DNA of 64,000 nt from Onthophagus taurus (taxonomy: Eukaryota > Arthropoda > Insecta > Coleoptera > Scarabaeidae), in the NCBI RefSeq assembly GCF_036711975.1, contig NC_091971.1, positions 6,579,501 to 6,643,500 of the forward strand, written 5' to 3'. The position numbers were made by a program, and so were the translations under genes. Positions 47,733-62,110 of the stretch are shown here, one piece after another; position 1 is the stretch's first letter; every line of letters starts with the position of its first letter. The notes beneath the pieces were generated by a model, which saw only the letters and a program-made list of their open reading frames with translations, ran no database searches and had not been told where the DNA came from.

Positions 47733-48248
47733 TGTTGTATTGGGTGAGGGGTCTGTTTAATTTTTTTTTTAAATCTTTGTTTTCTGCGTCGTTTGTATTT
47801 GATCACCTCTCGCCTTAAAGTTACTAAAATTTTAATCGTAGCTAAACGCTTAATTTCACTTTTTTATTATTATTAGTAACAACAGCCATTATATTATTGA
47901 TTTTTATTTTTACAAAAATATAATTATTTAAGTAACTATTTCATAACTTGTATTTGTTATTCTAAATAAACATTTTGTTTAATTTTGTTATTTAAAATGT
48001 TAAGAATACATATCTTAATTACTACAGGCTAACAAATTATGTATATAAATATTCAAATCAAATTAATATTATAAACCTGGTCCAACATAATCTGTAGTGG
48101 CACCTTTTTGTCGATAAACTCAGTAATTTGAAAGATGTTAACACCCAAAGATGGTAAATTTACTTAGTTCGTTTATTGTCCAAAAAATCATGTCACTACG
48201 TCACAGCACGTGCCAATTAGCTCAGCAGCGGTTGTTGCTTTAGAAATG
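47733..48248. other. 3' region of GCP3
   Basis: AT-rich sequence. A canonical AATAAA at 47965-47970 probably directs polyadenylation of the GCP3 transcript. No gene was seen. Confidence 0.55.
47965..47970 (+). terminator. Probable GCP3 polyadenylation signal AATAAA
   Basis: This canonical hexamer lies 515 bp past the first GCP3 stop and about 230 bp past the second, in AT-rich DNA with T-rich sequence after it. Confidence 0.45.
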
Positions 48249-48611
48249 TTATTGCAGATATTGATCTTGGCTTTTTATGGTATTAACTCCTCTGGTGCAA
48301 GCAATCATTGGAGATACACTGCCGCTTGCGGCCGAGGCGCTTCGTTGTTGGGTACAAATCTTGTGCTGATATGGTATTAACTCGGTTGCCTGCGACCTGG
48401 TTGGATTGGGATGGGTTGGGTTGAGTTGGTCATGTTCGCCTGTGACTGTTTCTATATTGCTATTCGGTATACAAGGCTTGGCTCGCATTATAACGATCGT
48501 TCTGTTTTTGTGTTTTTTGGGACGACTACAACATTTTAGTATCATTGTTAAACCGAATATTAAAAGAAAAATGAATAATATAATCCACTCGGACTCATAT
48601 GATTTTGCCAT
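48249..48611 (-). CDS. Doubtful small ORF: 120-aa single-pass membrane protein
   Basis: The frame starts at an ATG (48609-48611). It has one strong hydrophobic segment at residues 10-26 (IILFIFLLIFGLTMILK) followed by a basic cluster (CCSRPKKHKNR), as in a type III or signal-anchor small membrane protein. I do not recognise it. The C-terminal third (residues about 70-110) is encoded by a dispersed repeat (48290-48420), so either the true gene is shorter or the frame is accidental. No splice partners were evident. Confidence 0.3.
   Translation of the reverse strand: MAKSYESEWIILFIFLLIFGLTMILKCCSRPKKHKNRTIVIMRAKPCIPNSNIETVTGEHDQLNPTHPNPTRSQATELIPYQHKICTQQRSASAASGSVSPMIACTRGVNTIKSQDQYLQ
48290..48420. 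repeat. GCGGCCGAGGC repeat copy
   Basis: CCGCTTGCGGCCGAGGC followed by a segment ending GATATGGTATTAACT matches the insertion at 24190-24255 in dynein copy B. The GGATGGG/GGGTTGGG-type run after it has a weaker counterpart near 63700. Related fragments lie near 14700-14810 and 52110. Confidence 0.55.
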
Positions 48612-49383
48612 TATAACGGACGATACTGTTCAATGTTAAGTCCTCCGTCCGTATTTCTTTTTTAATTTTATAAAGTTCTCTTCATAAAAGACGAATAGAA
48701 AGAGAAAGTGCCTGTTTGAAGTAAGAAAAACCGTCTGGTTACGTTGGTTGGTGAAGTATCAGTTGTTATAATAAGCAAAACACAATTTCAAAATAATCTA
48801 AAAAAGCACAAAACTTTAATAATTAATAACAAAATTACACAAATTATACCTTTAAGAATTTCACACCTGCAATTCAAATTAAATACTGATAGTTATTTGC
48901 AACTAAACAATGCAAGAACTTTAGTGGGGAATATCCAAAGTTGGAATAATTAAACCGTTTGACTTCTTAGCACGTCTTCAAAGCTGTAAAATCTAAGTGC
49001 GTTTTTACGTTCTAAATCGAAACAGTTATGTCCATCAAGCTCGATATATTTTCTCATTTAAAATATAAAAATCGAAATGTATTAAGTCTTTTGGTAGTAT
49101 TTCTTTATTAAAACAGATTAATTAAAATGTGCCATTATTTAAAAAATTAAAAAAGAAAAAAATGTGCTTTTGACGTGACTATAGTTAAATTGTTATTTTT
49201 CATGTATTGATGTAAATATACAGTTTAAATAAAGAAAATTCGTATTATTCTTGCATTATGTTGTGATTAAGATAAGTGTAGAAAACCTAGGAGGTTATTT
49301 CCAATATAAATATTTTCATCTTTGGAAAATGAAATTTTTATTACATACATTAATAATTTTAAGTCTAATTTTAATATAAATAA
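48612..49383. other. Intergenic region 3' of the carboxylesterase
   Basis: About 770 bp of AT-rich DNA with no convincing reading frame. It contains the 3' flank of the esterase, which ends at 49384 on the minus strand. Confidence 0.5.
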
Positions 49384-53474
<4,091 letters not shown>

Positions 53475-53617
53475 CGTGAATGCGCGTTGAGCGAAGACCA
53501 ACGTGAAAGTGTAAATGAGTGACCAACTTGAGTAGTGCAGGTAGAGAGAACTAATCTACTTTCGGAGCGTAGTAAGATGTAAGTTTTAATTATACGAGGA
53601 GGGAGAAATCGTTTTAA

Positions 53618-54664
53618 TTAAAGTATAGGAATATAATGTTCAATAGTTGATCTGTGTTTTTGAGCTATACATTCAGCAATCCAAACGATATTACGACATT
53701 CTTGCTCTTTAAGTTTAACGTAGGAGTAAAAAACGCCAAAATGAAATTGTCTCATAAAACAGCATAAATGTAATCGAACTTCGTGTTCGAAAAAGTTATC
53801 TTCAAGTGTTTTATCGCCCAAATTATTTCCTGTTCCCTCAAAAATATGATCGTATTCATTGTAAAATTGGGCGATTGCTTTAACTTGTTCGTAATCTTCA
53901 GCTTTAATTAATTCGTTTAAACCATCGGGATTCATTTTTCCACATCTCGGATATAACTTGGCACGATCATCTTTACTTAGCTCAGTTCCAAACGAGTTTA
54001 TAGTTATGATAATCGATCTTCTATCAGCTTCGAAAGCTAAAATTTCGCACATGCAATCAGCGGTTATTCCACCAATATCCTTACAAAGTTTATAAAATGC
54101 TTCTAAATACGCTTTGTATAAAGTATTCCGAATTATTTCAACGTTCATTTCATCCATATCATGTTCTGTTATGCAATCAACAAAAAACGGTCCTAACGGT
54201 GTATCAACAAGAACCGCGTTGTATAATTCAGCGGGAGTTGTTGCGACATGAATAGCTTCCATTTGCTCAAAACCACCCAAAGGATGACATTTCGGGATTA
54301 ACTCAGAGATGTGTCTTTGATGTAAAGTTCCCGTTATCAATAAAACAATGTTATCTATCATATAACCGTAGGTTATAAAGTCTAAAAAATGTGATAAAGG
54401 TTGAACTGAATGACTTCTTAAGTGGTGAAATTCAATCGCGAGTCTTTCACGTAGTTTTTGATCCAACGTCGATACGGCTATGGGTGATGGCTCATTAGCC
54501 AGAAAATTTCCGTAATCTGTACCTTGAAGGTGAATTTTTAAATCGTCGATGGTTTCACATTGGACTAAGTTGTTGTAATCGGCACGTTTTAAAATTCCAT
54601 TTTTTAAACCGCGACATAAACCATCTAAATAACCATGATCTGCGTTAAACAAACAGTTACCCAT
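53618..54664 (-). CDS. V-type proton ATPase subunit d (AC39), intronless
   Basis: Subunit d of the V-ATPase Vo sector, a cup-like coupler between the central stalk and the proteolipid ring in acidifying organelles. It is a single exon of 348 aa, matching the usual length of about 350. The start is the ATG at 54664 ([19 protein letters not shown]). Well-conserved blocks include [75 protein letters not shown] and the C-terminal [19 protein letters not shown]. Some usually invariant stretches have changed (for example [14 protein letters not shown]). The lack of introns and the drift suggest a retro-derived paralogue rather than the main VhaAC39-1 gene; fly VhaAC39-2 is a testis-biased parallel. 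Confidence 0.9.
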   Translation of the reverse strand: MGNCLFNADHGYLDGLCRGLKNGILKRADYNNLVQCETIDDLKIHLQGTDYGNFLANEPSPIAVSTLDQKLRERLAIEFHHLRSHSVQPLSHFLDFITYGYMIDNIVLLITGTLHQRHISELIPKCHPLGGFEQMEAIHVATTPAELYNAVLVDTPLGPFFVDCITEHDMDEMNVEIIRNTLYKAYLEAFYKLCKDIGGITADCMCEILAFEADRRSIIITINSFGTELSKDDRAKLYPRCGKMNPDGLNELIKAEDYEQVKAIAQFYNEYDHIFEGTGNNLGDKTLEDNFFEHEVRLHLCCFMRQFHFGVFYSYVKLKEQECRNIVWIAECIAQKHRSTIEHYIPIL

Positions 54665-54929
54665 TTTTTATTGTAATTAATTAATTTATATTTTGACATT
54701 CGTTAATACTATTTTGATTAATTTTTGTCAATTGTCCAACCAACTTTATTCGTTGTCAATGAATTTATTGATCATGAGTTATTAACTTATTACTGGTCGT
54801 TATATTATGGATAATAATAATAATAATTCATTTATTGACCTGATAACAAAAACCTGATACAAAAATATAATAACATATCAAAATAAAAATACTATTAATT
54901 AAATCAAGTCAACTCGGACGATTGTCAGA

Positions 54930-57055
54930 GGAAAAATTTTTTTGAAAAACGTTTTGAAAAATCACTTTTATTCCTTGAGAATTTTGCAATTTTCGCCGAT
55001 TAAGTTTAAAAAATTCTTATTAAATCAACTTCTTGGAATATGAGTATAAAAATTTCCCAAAGTATTAATAAAAGTGTCCTCTAACCACCCCGTTTTGAAA
55101 AATAACTTTTAGTTTTTGAGAAAACAATATTTTAAGTTTTTATAAAATTTTCGATGTTGCAATTTTCATCTATAACTTTCAAAATTCGCTGTAAAATTAA
55201 TTTCTTGAAGGATCCTTGTGGAAATATCACCAATTATTAATTAAAGTATCCTCTTTTTAATGCAAAAAGCCGTTTTGAAAAATCACTTTTAGTTCTTGAG
55301 AAATAAATTTTTAAAATAATCGACAATTTTCTCGAAGTTTGCAATTTTCGCCGATTAAGTTTTAAAAATTCGTATAAAATCCACTTCTTGGAATATGAGT
55401 ATAAAAATTTCCCAAAGTATTAATAAAAGTGTCCCCTTTCCAATGAACAACCCCGTTTTGAAAATTAACTTTTAGTTTTTGAGAAAACAATATTTGAAGT
55501 TTTGATAACATTTTCGATGTTGCAATTTTCATCGATAACTTTCAAAATTCGCTGTAAAATTAATTTCTTGAAGGATCCTTGTGGAAATATCACCCATTAT
55601 TAATTAAAGTATCCTCTTTTTAATGCAAAAAGCTGTTTTGAAAAATCACTTTTAGTTCTTGAGAAATAAATTTTTAAAATAATCGACACTTTTCTCGAAG
55701 TTTGCAATTTTCGCCGATTAAGTTTTAAAAATTCGTATAAAATCCACTTCTTGGAATATGAGTATAAAAATTTCCCAAAGTATTAATAAAAGTGTCCCCT
55801 TTCCAATGAACAACCCCGTTTTGAAAATTAACTTTTAGTTTTTGAGAAAACAATATTTGAAGTTTTGATAACATTTTCGATGTTGCAATTTTCATCTATA
55901 ACTTTCAAAATTCGCTATAAAATTAATTTCTGGAAGGATCCTTGTGGAAATATCACCAATTATTAATTAAAGTATCCTCTTTTTAATGCAAAAAGCCGTT
56001 TTGAAAAATCACTTTTAGTTCTTGAGAAATAAATTTTTAAAATAATCGACACTTTTCTCGAAGTTTGCAATTTTCGCCGATTAAGTTTTAAAAATTCGTA
56101 TAAAATCCACTTCTTGGAATATGAGTATAAAAATTTCCCAAAGTATTAATAAAAGTGTCCCCTTTCCAATGAACAACCCCGTTTTGAAAATTAACTTTTA
56201 GTTTTTGAGAAAACAATATTTGAAGTTTTGATAACATTTTCGATGTTGCAATTTTCATCTATAACTTTCAAAATTCGCTATAAAATTAATTTCTGGAAGG
56301 ATCCTTGTGGAAATATCACCAATTATTAATTAAAGTATCCTCTTTTTAATGCAAAAAGCCGTTTTGAAAAATCACTTTTAGTTCTTGAGAAATAAATTTT
56401 TAAAATAATCGACAATTTTCTCGAAGTTTGCAATTTTCGCCGATTAAGTTTTAAAAATTCGTATAAAATCCACTTCTTGGAATATGAGTATAAAAATTTC
56501 CCAAAGTATTAATAAAAGTGTCCCCTTTCCAATGAACAACCCCGTTTTAAAAAATAACTTTTAGTTTTTGAAAAAACAATATTTGAAGTTTTGATAACAT
56601 TTTCGATGTTGCAATTTTCATCGATAACTTTCAAAATTCGCTATAAAATTGATTACTTGAAGGATCCTTGTGGAAATATCGCCAATTATTAATTAAAGTA
56701 TCGTCTTTTTAATGCAAAAAGCCGTTTTGAAAAATCACTTTTAGTTCTTGAGAAATAAATTTTTAAAATAATCAAGTTTGCAATTTTCGCCGATTAAGTT
56801 TTAAAAATTCGTATAAAATCCACTTCTTGGAATATGAGTATAAAAATTTCCCAAAGTATTAATAAAAGTGTTCTCTTTCCAATGAACCACCCCGTTTTGA
56901 AAATTAACTTTTAGTTTTTGAGAAAACAATATTTGAAGTTTTGATAACATTTTCGATGTTGCAATTTCCATCGATAACTTTCAAAATTCGCTATAAAATT
57001 GATTACTTGAAGGATCCTTGTGGAAATATCGCCAATTATTAATTAAAGTATTATT
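54930..57055. repeat. Tandem satellite: 363-bp dimeric units, about six copies
   Basis: The landmark TCGCCGATTAAG recurs at about 54993, 55348, 55711, 56074, 56437 and 56787, giving intervals of 355, 363, 363, 363 and 350 bp. Each unit is itself a dimer of two diverged monomers of about 182 bp, both starting near CCGTTTTGAAAA followed by CTTTTAGTT(C/T)TTGAGAAA. The first and last units are the most diverged, and the three central units are nearly identical. The array is AT-rich, non-coding, and bounded by the V-ATPase d gene and the transposon at 57644. Confidence 0.9.
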
Positions 57056-57643
57056 ATAAACTTAATAATGTTCTTTTATTGAATTCAACGTATTCAGGGA
57101 TAACGTTCTAATTCCAAATGAGGTTAATTTAACGTGATTATACAGTAATTATTTTAAATTTAAATAAATAACTGTTGTAATTATCCATATTACTAACCTT
57201 GTACCAAGTTACATTTAAATAAATGAATTTCCATCTTTGTCGGTTTTAATTGAATTAACCACGCCGTTTATTTTATTAATTAAACAAATCTCCATTTGAT
57301 TTAAATTCATATTTAATTTACCACATAGACATTCAACTGAATATAAGTACGAAGGCTTTCACTATATAACTAACACTAGACCTAGAACTAGAAACTTTCT
57401 GGTTAAGACATGCGTTTTTTGAAAAAATGTTTAACGTTTCGGATGCCATGTTGCAACCTTCTTTAGAAAGTTAGTGTTAGGCTAATTTAATTCTAGTTTT
57501 AGTTCAATTAATGAATATTTATATAATATTTAAATAGATAAAACATTTTATTTCATTTTATCTTATTTACTGAATGAAGGCTTTAACTACACACACCAAT
57601 AAAATGTAAATTTCACTCCCCTTCAACACCCCAAAAAGTAATT
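57056..57643. other. Spacer between satellite and DNA transposon
   Basis: AT-rich DNA with one copy of the CTAG hairpin family (57345-57515) that includes the end motif GTACGAAGGCTTTCAC. The AATT target duplication of the transposon is at 57640-57643. No gene was seen. Confidence 0.5.
57345..57515. repeat. CTAG-family hairpin repeat
   Basis: This copy shows the family's left end GTACGAAGGCTTTCAC, then ACACTAGACCTAGAACTAGA, and the mirrored half ending TTCTAGTTTTAGTTCAATTA. The central part has diverged or been replaced. Confidence 0.6.
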
Positions 57644-57799
57644 GAATCGGAGCATGCAGAAAGGGCACATGTCAATATTTGGATGAATTGACATTTAACG
57701 TAAAATGTGTTTTCTAATGACAGCCGCATCGGATTATGCATAAACGGCTCATGTCCGCATCCTATATGTGTTAGAATTATCGGGTATTGCTACTAAACG

Positions 57800-57846
57800 T
57801 TATGCATAAACGGCACATGTCAGTGACATGTTCCCTTTATGCATAA
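57800..57846. repeat. Subterminal hairpin of the transposon
   Basis: TTATGCATAAACGG...CATGTCA is followed by the near-inverse TGACATG...CCCTTTATGCATAA, with arms of about 23 nt and almost no loop. The arm contains the same CACATGTC core as the TIRs, so it is a candidate transposase-binding or promoter element. Confidence 0.6.
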
Positions 57847-57908
57847 CCTCTACATCTATTTCTTAGTTTGTTGTTGATACCATCGCAACTAACACGTGTA
57901 GACCCAAA

Positions 57909-59779
57909 ATGGTGGACAATAGTGAAATGCGCGGCAAAAAATGTAAAAGTGATCCTACTAAATACGACCGTCATATTAGAAAAAAAGCAAGGGTAGAAGG
58001 GACGTGTTATACAAGTTCCAAAGGTAAAAATATTCCTGCAAAGCAAGTAGGAGGCCCCCCTTGCAGGTAAGTTGTATAAAGGATTCTTTTATAACAGAAA
58101 ATCTAACCTTATATTATTTTAGTTGTAGGTTAAAATGCTATGAGAAGTTTAGTGAAGATGATAAGTTGCAAATTTTCCAACGATTCTATTCTCTTCACAC
58201 AAAAGACGAACAAGACATCTTTCTCCAGGGTCTTATTCAGGTATTAAATATAAAGCAGAGACGGCCTCGGCAAGGTGAGAAACACAAACCAAAATCAGTT
58301 AGTTTCAAGTTTTATGTATTTAAAGGATCTGCTAAAACTGAAGTTTGTCTTAAAGCTTTCATGTCTTTACATGCAGTTACTCATAAGCGTGTTAGAAGAA
58401 TCGAAAGTCTAGCTCAACAGGGCAAGTCACCTAGAGATTTACGTGGAAAACAACCAAGCGCAAATGCCTTTTCTGAAGAAGTCAGAGAATTAGTGCGAGA
58501 CCACATTCAGTCTTTCCCTGTAAAACTAAGCCACTACTCTGGAACAGACAGGAAATATTTGGATAGGGATTTAACCATTTCTACTATGCATAAGCTTTTT
58601 CAACAAAAACACCCAAATGTCGTGTTGAGTTTCTCTTTTTATAGAAGTTATTTTCGTGAAAATTTCAACTTTTCCTTCGGTAGACCCCAGGTTGATGTGT
58701 GTTCGACTTGCGAACTGCTAAACAATAAAATAAAAAACAAGAACCTAAATGATACTGCTAAGCGGACAGCAGTAGCTGAATTGATGGTCCACAAGCGACG
58801 AAGTAAGAAATTTTACTCAAAAGTAAAAAGTGAAACCGAGAATTGTGCAGATTCAGAAAATGTCTTGGCTTTGGCATTTGATTATATGCAAAATATTCAG
58901 TTGCCAAAGTCACCAGTTGGCGAAATTTTTTACTACCAACAGTTGACAGTATCGGTTTTTTGCATACATAATTTGAAGACCAACCAAGCTAGGATGTATA
59001 TATACCATGAGGGACAGGCCAAAAAAACAGCAAATGAGATTTGTACATTTCTTACGGATTACCTAAAGGAATTCAAGAAATATCACAAGGAATTACATCT
59101 ATTTAGTGATAACTGCTGGGGCCAAAATAAAAACCATACTGTTATTCGAATGCTCCTGTCGCTAACAGATTGTAGTCTATTTGAAAAGATAATTCATTAC
59201 TATCCTGTTAGGGGACATTCCTTTCTTCCCTGCGACAGAGACTTTGCTCTGGTGAAAAAGAATTTAAGAAAATATGACAGAATATCTACGGTTCATCAAA
59301 TCACCGAACTTATTGTTAGCAGTAGTACTAAAAAGTATGATAAATTTTCCGTTAAAGAAGTAGACACTACAGATATAGTGGATTTTGCAAAATGGTGGCC
59401 AAAATTTTATAAAAAAACTTGTATTTCTGAACAATCAAAAAGACTATCACGCAATGAACGAGTTAACTTTAATATTAGCAAATTTTCATGTTTCAAATAT
59501 AACTGTGAATTGAAAGGTCAGGTTCAAACTTATGACTTTATTGATGGTTTGGTAACACATACATTTAATTTGTCGCGATCTGGGCTAAACATTGTGGGTT
59601 CTGGTCCATCCTTACCGTCTACCAAAGCGTACCCTAGTGGCAAAGTCCCTATAAAAGCCACGAAAATGGAGCATATCAGGAAATGTACTGCTTTTGTTGA
59701 AGAGGAACACAAGGATTTTTTCGACACTATTCTCCAATGGCCTACAACCAATTGTCAAGACCAAGAAGGCGACGAGTGA
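57909..59779 (+). CDS. Transposase-like protein, DUF7869/DDE-type, 604 aa
   Basis: Two exons, 57909-58066 and 58123-59779, join in frame. The start is the ATG in MVDNSEMRGKKC. The first exon is basic (HIRKKARVEG) and completes a cysteine cluster across the junction (PPCSCRLKC), a likely DNA-binding element. The middle has a CSTCELLNNK motif. The catalytic-looking acids are Asp306 (ALAFDYMQNI), Asp382 (LFSDNCWGQNKN) and Asp424/426 (HSFLPCDRDF); this order is the hallmark of a large uncharacterised family common in arthropod genomes. There are no stops or frameshifts in 604 codons, so selection or recent activity is likely. The family label is from motif resemblance. Confidence 0.82.
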
Positions 59780-60076
59780 AAACTTGAAACATGTTCTTTT
59801 TTCTTTTAGTTATAAATAAAATGACGTTCGAATTATTTAATTTGTTTTTATTTCACATAAAGGGCACATGTCACTTTATTAAAAATGCCTTATGCAATTT
59901 AAAAATACATTTATACAGCTAATTATTTCGTTATAATGTTGGTAGATACCTATTGCAAGAAATCACGTAGGTTAAAATTACGAATTAAAGCTTGTTAACT
60001 TAAAAAACAGTTTTTTTGATTTCTCAAAAAAATGTATTTTTTGACATATGCCCTTTCTGCATACTTCGATTCAATT

Positions 60077-60407
60077 ATTAACCACCCTAAAACACCAAGA
60101 ACCTAATCCTTGAACGTTAATATACGCCATAAAGACGTTTAAATCGATTTATTACCACTAAATCATTTTGAACATAATTTTTATTTAAACGCATAGAAAA
60201 AATTTATTCTTTGCATCTTGCAATTTTATTTAATTGTTAACCGAAGGTTTCTTCCTATAACTTTTCTAAGGCCGTAAATAATCGTTTTAAATTAACCTTT
60301 TTTAGTGATATAATTGCATTTTGTGCACGGTGAAAGCAAGGTTACTTTGAAACGACGACGTTAAAATAAAATTAATTTGTAGTATAGGCAACCAAACTTT
60401 CGTTTTT
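60077..60407. other. Spacer between transposon and GNAT-like gene
   Basis: 331 bp of AT-rich DNA, the 3' flank of the minus-strand acetyltransferase gene. Nothing recognisable was seen. Confidence 0.5.
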
Positions 60408-61964
60408 CTAACTTTGTTGATTTAAACGTGCTAATCGCCTATTTCTTTTTGCGACCATCTCACGTCTATCAGCTCTCGTTAATACTGGTGGTTTTTCTTC
60501 TACGACTTCCTCTTCAACGTTTTTATGAGGTTTGTCTTTAAAAGGTTCATCGGGGACGTTTCCTGCCATACAAGCTATTGTATAATTCCCAGCACCTGGG
60601 TCGTCAAAAATTAACAGCCCCGTTTCTTTGTTGGTCCACTTACAATATTCGATTTCGAACATAACCTAATTGGATCAAATAATTTGAGTTCATAAATTAA
60701 TTTCAACTTACTTTCATCCCTAATTTTTTAGCCCGCCTTTGAATGGTGTGCGCTGTAAAGATCCCCATTACAACGGGAATATGGAGAGATCTGGCCGAAT
60801 TAAAAGTGCATTTTAAGAAATCCGTCCCATAATCTGTAATAAATAAGTATAAAGAAATTAATGGGTTTAATAAATGTTGTGGAGAAATTACCGCAATGCC
60901 GATATTCAGGTTTGATACAAACGGTGTATATTTTCAAATAAACGTCGCAATTAAACGATTCAAAAATGTTTACTTTTCGACTTAAAGTTCTCCTAATTTT
61001 CATACATTTTTCTTGCGCCTCGCCGTCTTTCATTATGGTGCCGCTAAAAACTCGGCCAAAATCGTCTTTATGAACAACTCTATTTAGACAACATCCAACA
61101 AGATCAGGAGGATCCAATGCTAAAAACAATTTTATTAATAATTTTATATCGGGAATTTCATATAATACGCAATATATGAATGAATAATTACGAAACTACT
61201 ATGCACTTGCATTATCCCACATAAAATGCAACATAGCTTAATAGTACGGGCATTGGGTAGTTTTGCAAAGGAAACGTTTTGCTTGGAAAATGGTGACGTC
61301 CTATGATAACCATGAGTTTTTGGCCGTCTAAGAGACGCACGGCTAAACCAGAATGTTTCTGCTTCTAGGTCTTGTTAACACTAGACCTAGAACTAGAAAC
61401 ATACTCTCAAGATGGCTAAATCCGAATGATTCTAGTTCTAGGTCTTGAATTAGTTCTAGTGATAGTGTAAAACTAGAACTAACATTAGACCTAGAATTAG
61501 AAACATTTAGACATGTTGCATTTTAAGTGAAATTCACTGTATAATAAAATTATATACTATAATACTGATTAGATTTTAGAGTAAATTTACCATAATTAAT
61601 TGCAACCAATGATGTAGTATCTCTCATTTGAAACATACACTGATCCATAAACGATTTCTTACTAACTTCGTCATCGCTCATTTCTGAGTTTTTCGTTAAA
61701 ACGTCTTCTGGTAAAAAATATTCCTAAAACAATAAATTTATTTTAATCCTCCTTTTTAATTTTTTTTTATCAAACTTCGATCATTTCGAGAACTTCCGCG
61801 TAACGCTCCTCTTTTAAATCAATTATTTTTATATCATCCTCTAATTCTCTCCATATAACAGGCGCGTACATGCGCTCTTTTAGAATTTTTAATTTATCTT
61901 CGATTACCTCTTCTTCTTTAACTTGGAGCATGCGCTCATTTTCCAATCTTAGTCTTAAACTCAT
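60408..61964 (-). CDS. GNAT-like N-acetyltransferase domain protein, insect-specific type
   Basis: Five exons: 61776-61964, 61591-61723, 60892-61119, 60712-60833 and 60408-60665. They phase to 309 aa from the ATG at 61964 (MSLRLRLENERM). The first intron uses GTTTGA as donor, which is weak. The N-terminal coiled, acidic segment leads into a GNAT-like fold resembling insect arylalkylamine N-acetyltransferase relatives. Landmarks are QCMFQMRDTTSLVAIN, ALDPPDLVGCCLNRV, ARSLHIPVVMGIFTAHTIQR (the helix after the expected acetyl-CoA strand) and ETGLLIFDDPGAGNYTIACM. The classical Q/RxxGxG/A pyrophosphate loop is not evident, so catalysis is doubtful. The C-terminus is charged (EEEVVEEKPP, then RNRRLARLNQQS). 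Confidence 0.75.
61320..61510. repeat. CTAG-family repeat in intron 2 of the GNAT-like gene
   Basis: Intron 2 (61120-61590, 471 bp) holds at least two partial CTAG units. These contain GAGACGCACGGCTAAACCAG, CTAGACCTAGAACTAGAAAC (twice, near-identical) and TTCTAGGTCTTGAATTAG. The exons on both sides stay in phase. Confidence 0.6.
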
Positions 61965-62110
61965 TTTGCCTCAAAGAAAAAACGATTTTTATTTTAATTT
62001 TAACAACAAAATGGTTAATAAATGTTTTGACAGAATAAAATTAAATCAGTTATGTCAAAATAATTTGAAATAAAAAAAATTATTGAAAGAAAACTTCGTT
62101 TATTAATTAA

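Larger units (their letters stand above)
57644..60072 (+). mobile_element. Apparently intact DNA transposon with 32-bp TIRs and AATT flanks
   Basis: The terminal inverted repeats at 57644-57675 and 60041-60072 match at 29 of 32 positions (core ATGCAGAAAGGGCA). Both ends are flanked by AATT (57640-57643, 60073-60076), consistent with a 4-bp target duplication. Subterminal copies of the AGGGCACATGTC or CGGCACATGTC motif occur at about 57745, 57812, 57826 (inverted) and 59865. Inside is a single spliced, uninterrupted transposase gene with its own AATAAA (59815-59820). Superfamily: the transposase is of the DUF7869-like type; a 4-bp duplication would fit a Sola-type element, but that is only a suggestion. 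Confidence 0.8.

Noticed and set aside
54930-57055. Regular repeats as a CRISPR-like array
   Set aside because: The repeats are contiguous 363-bp units without spacers, in a eukaryotic genome; it is a satellite.
58067-58122. Transposase starting inside the intron at 58061
   Set aside because: A TTG would be needed; GTAAGT and TTTTAG borders join two coding exons in frame and restore the Cys-rich segment.
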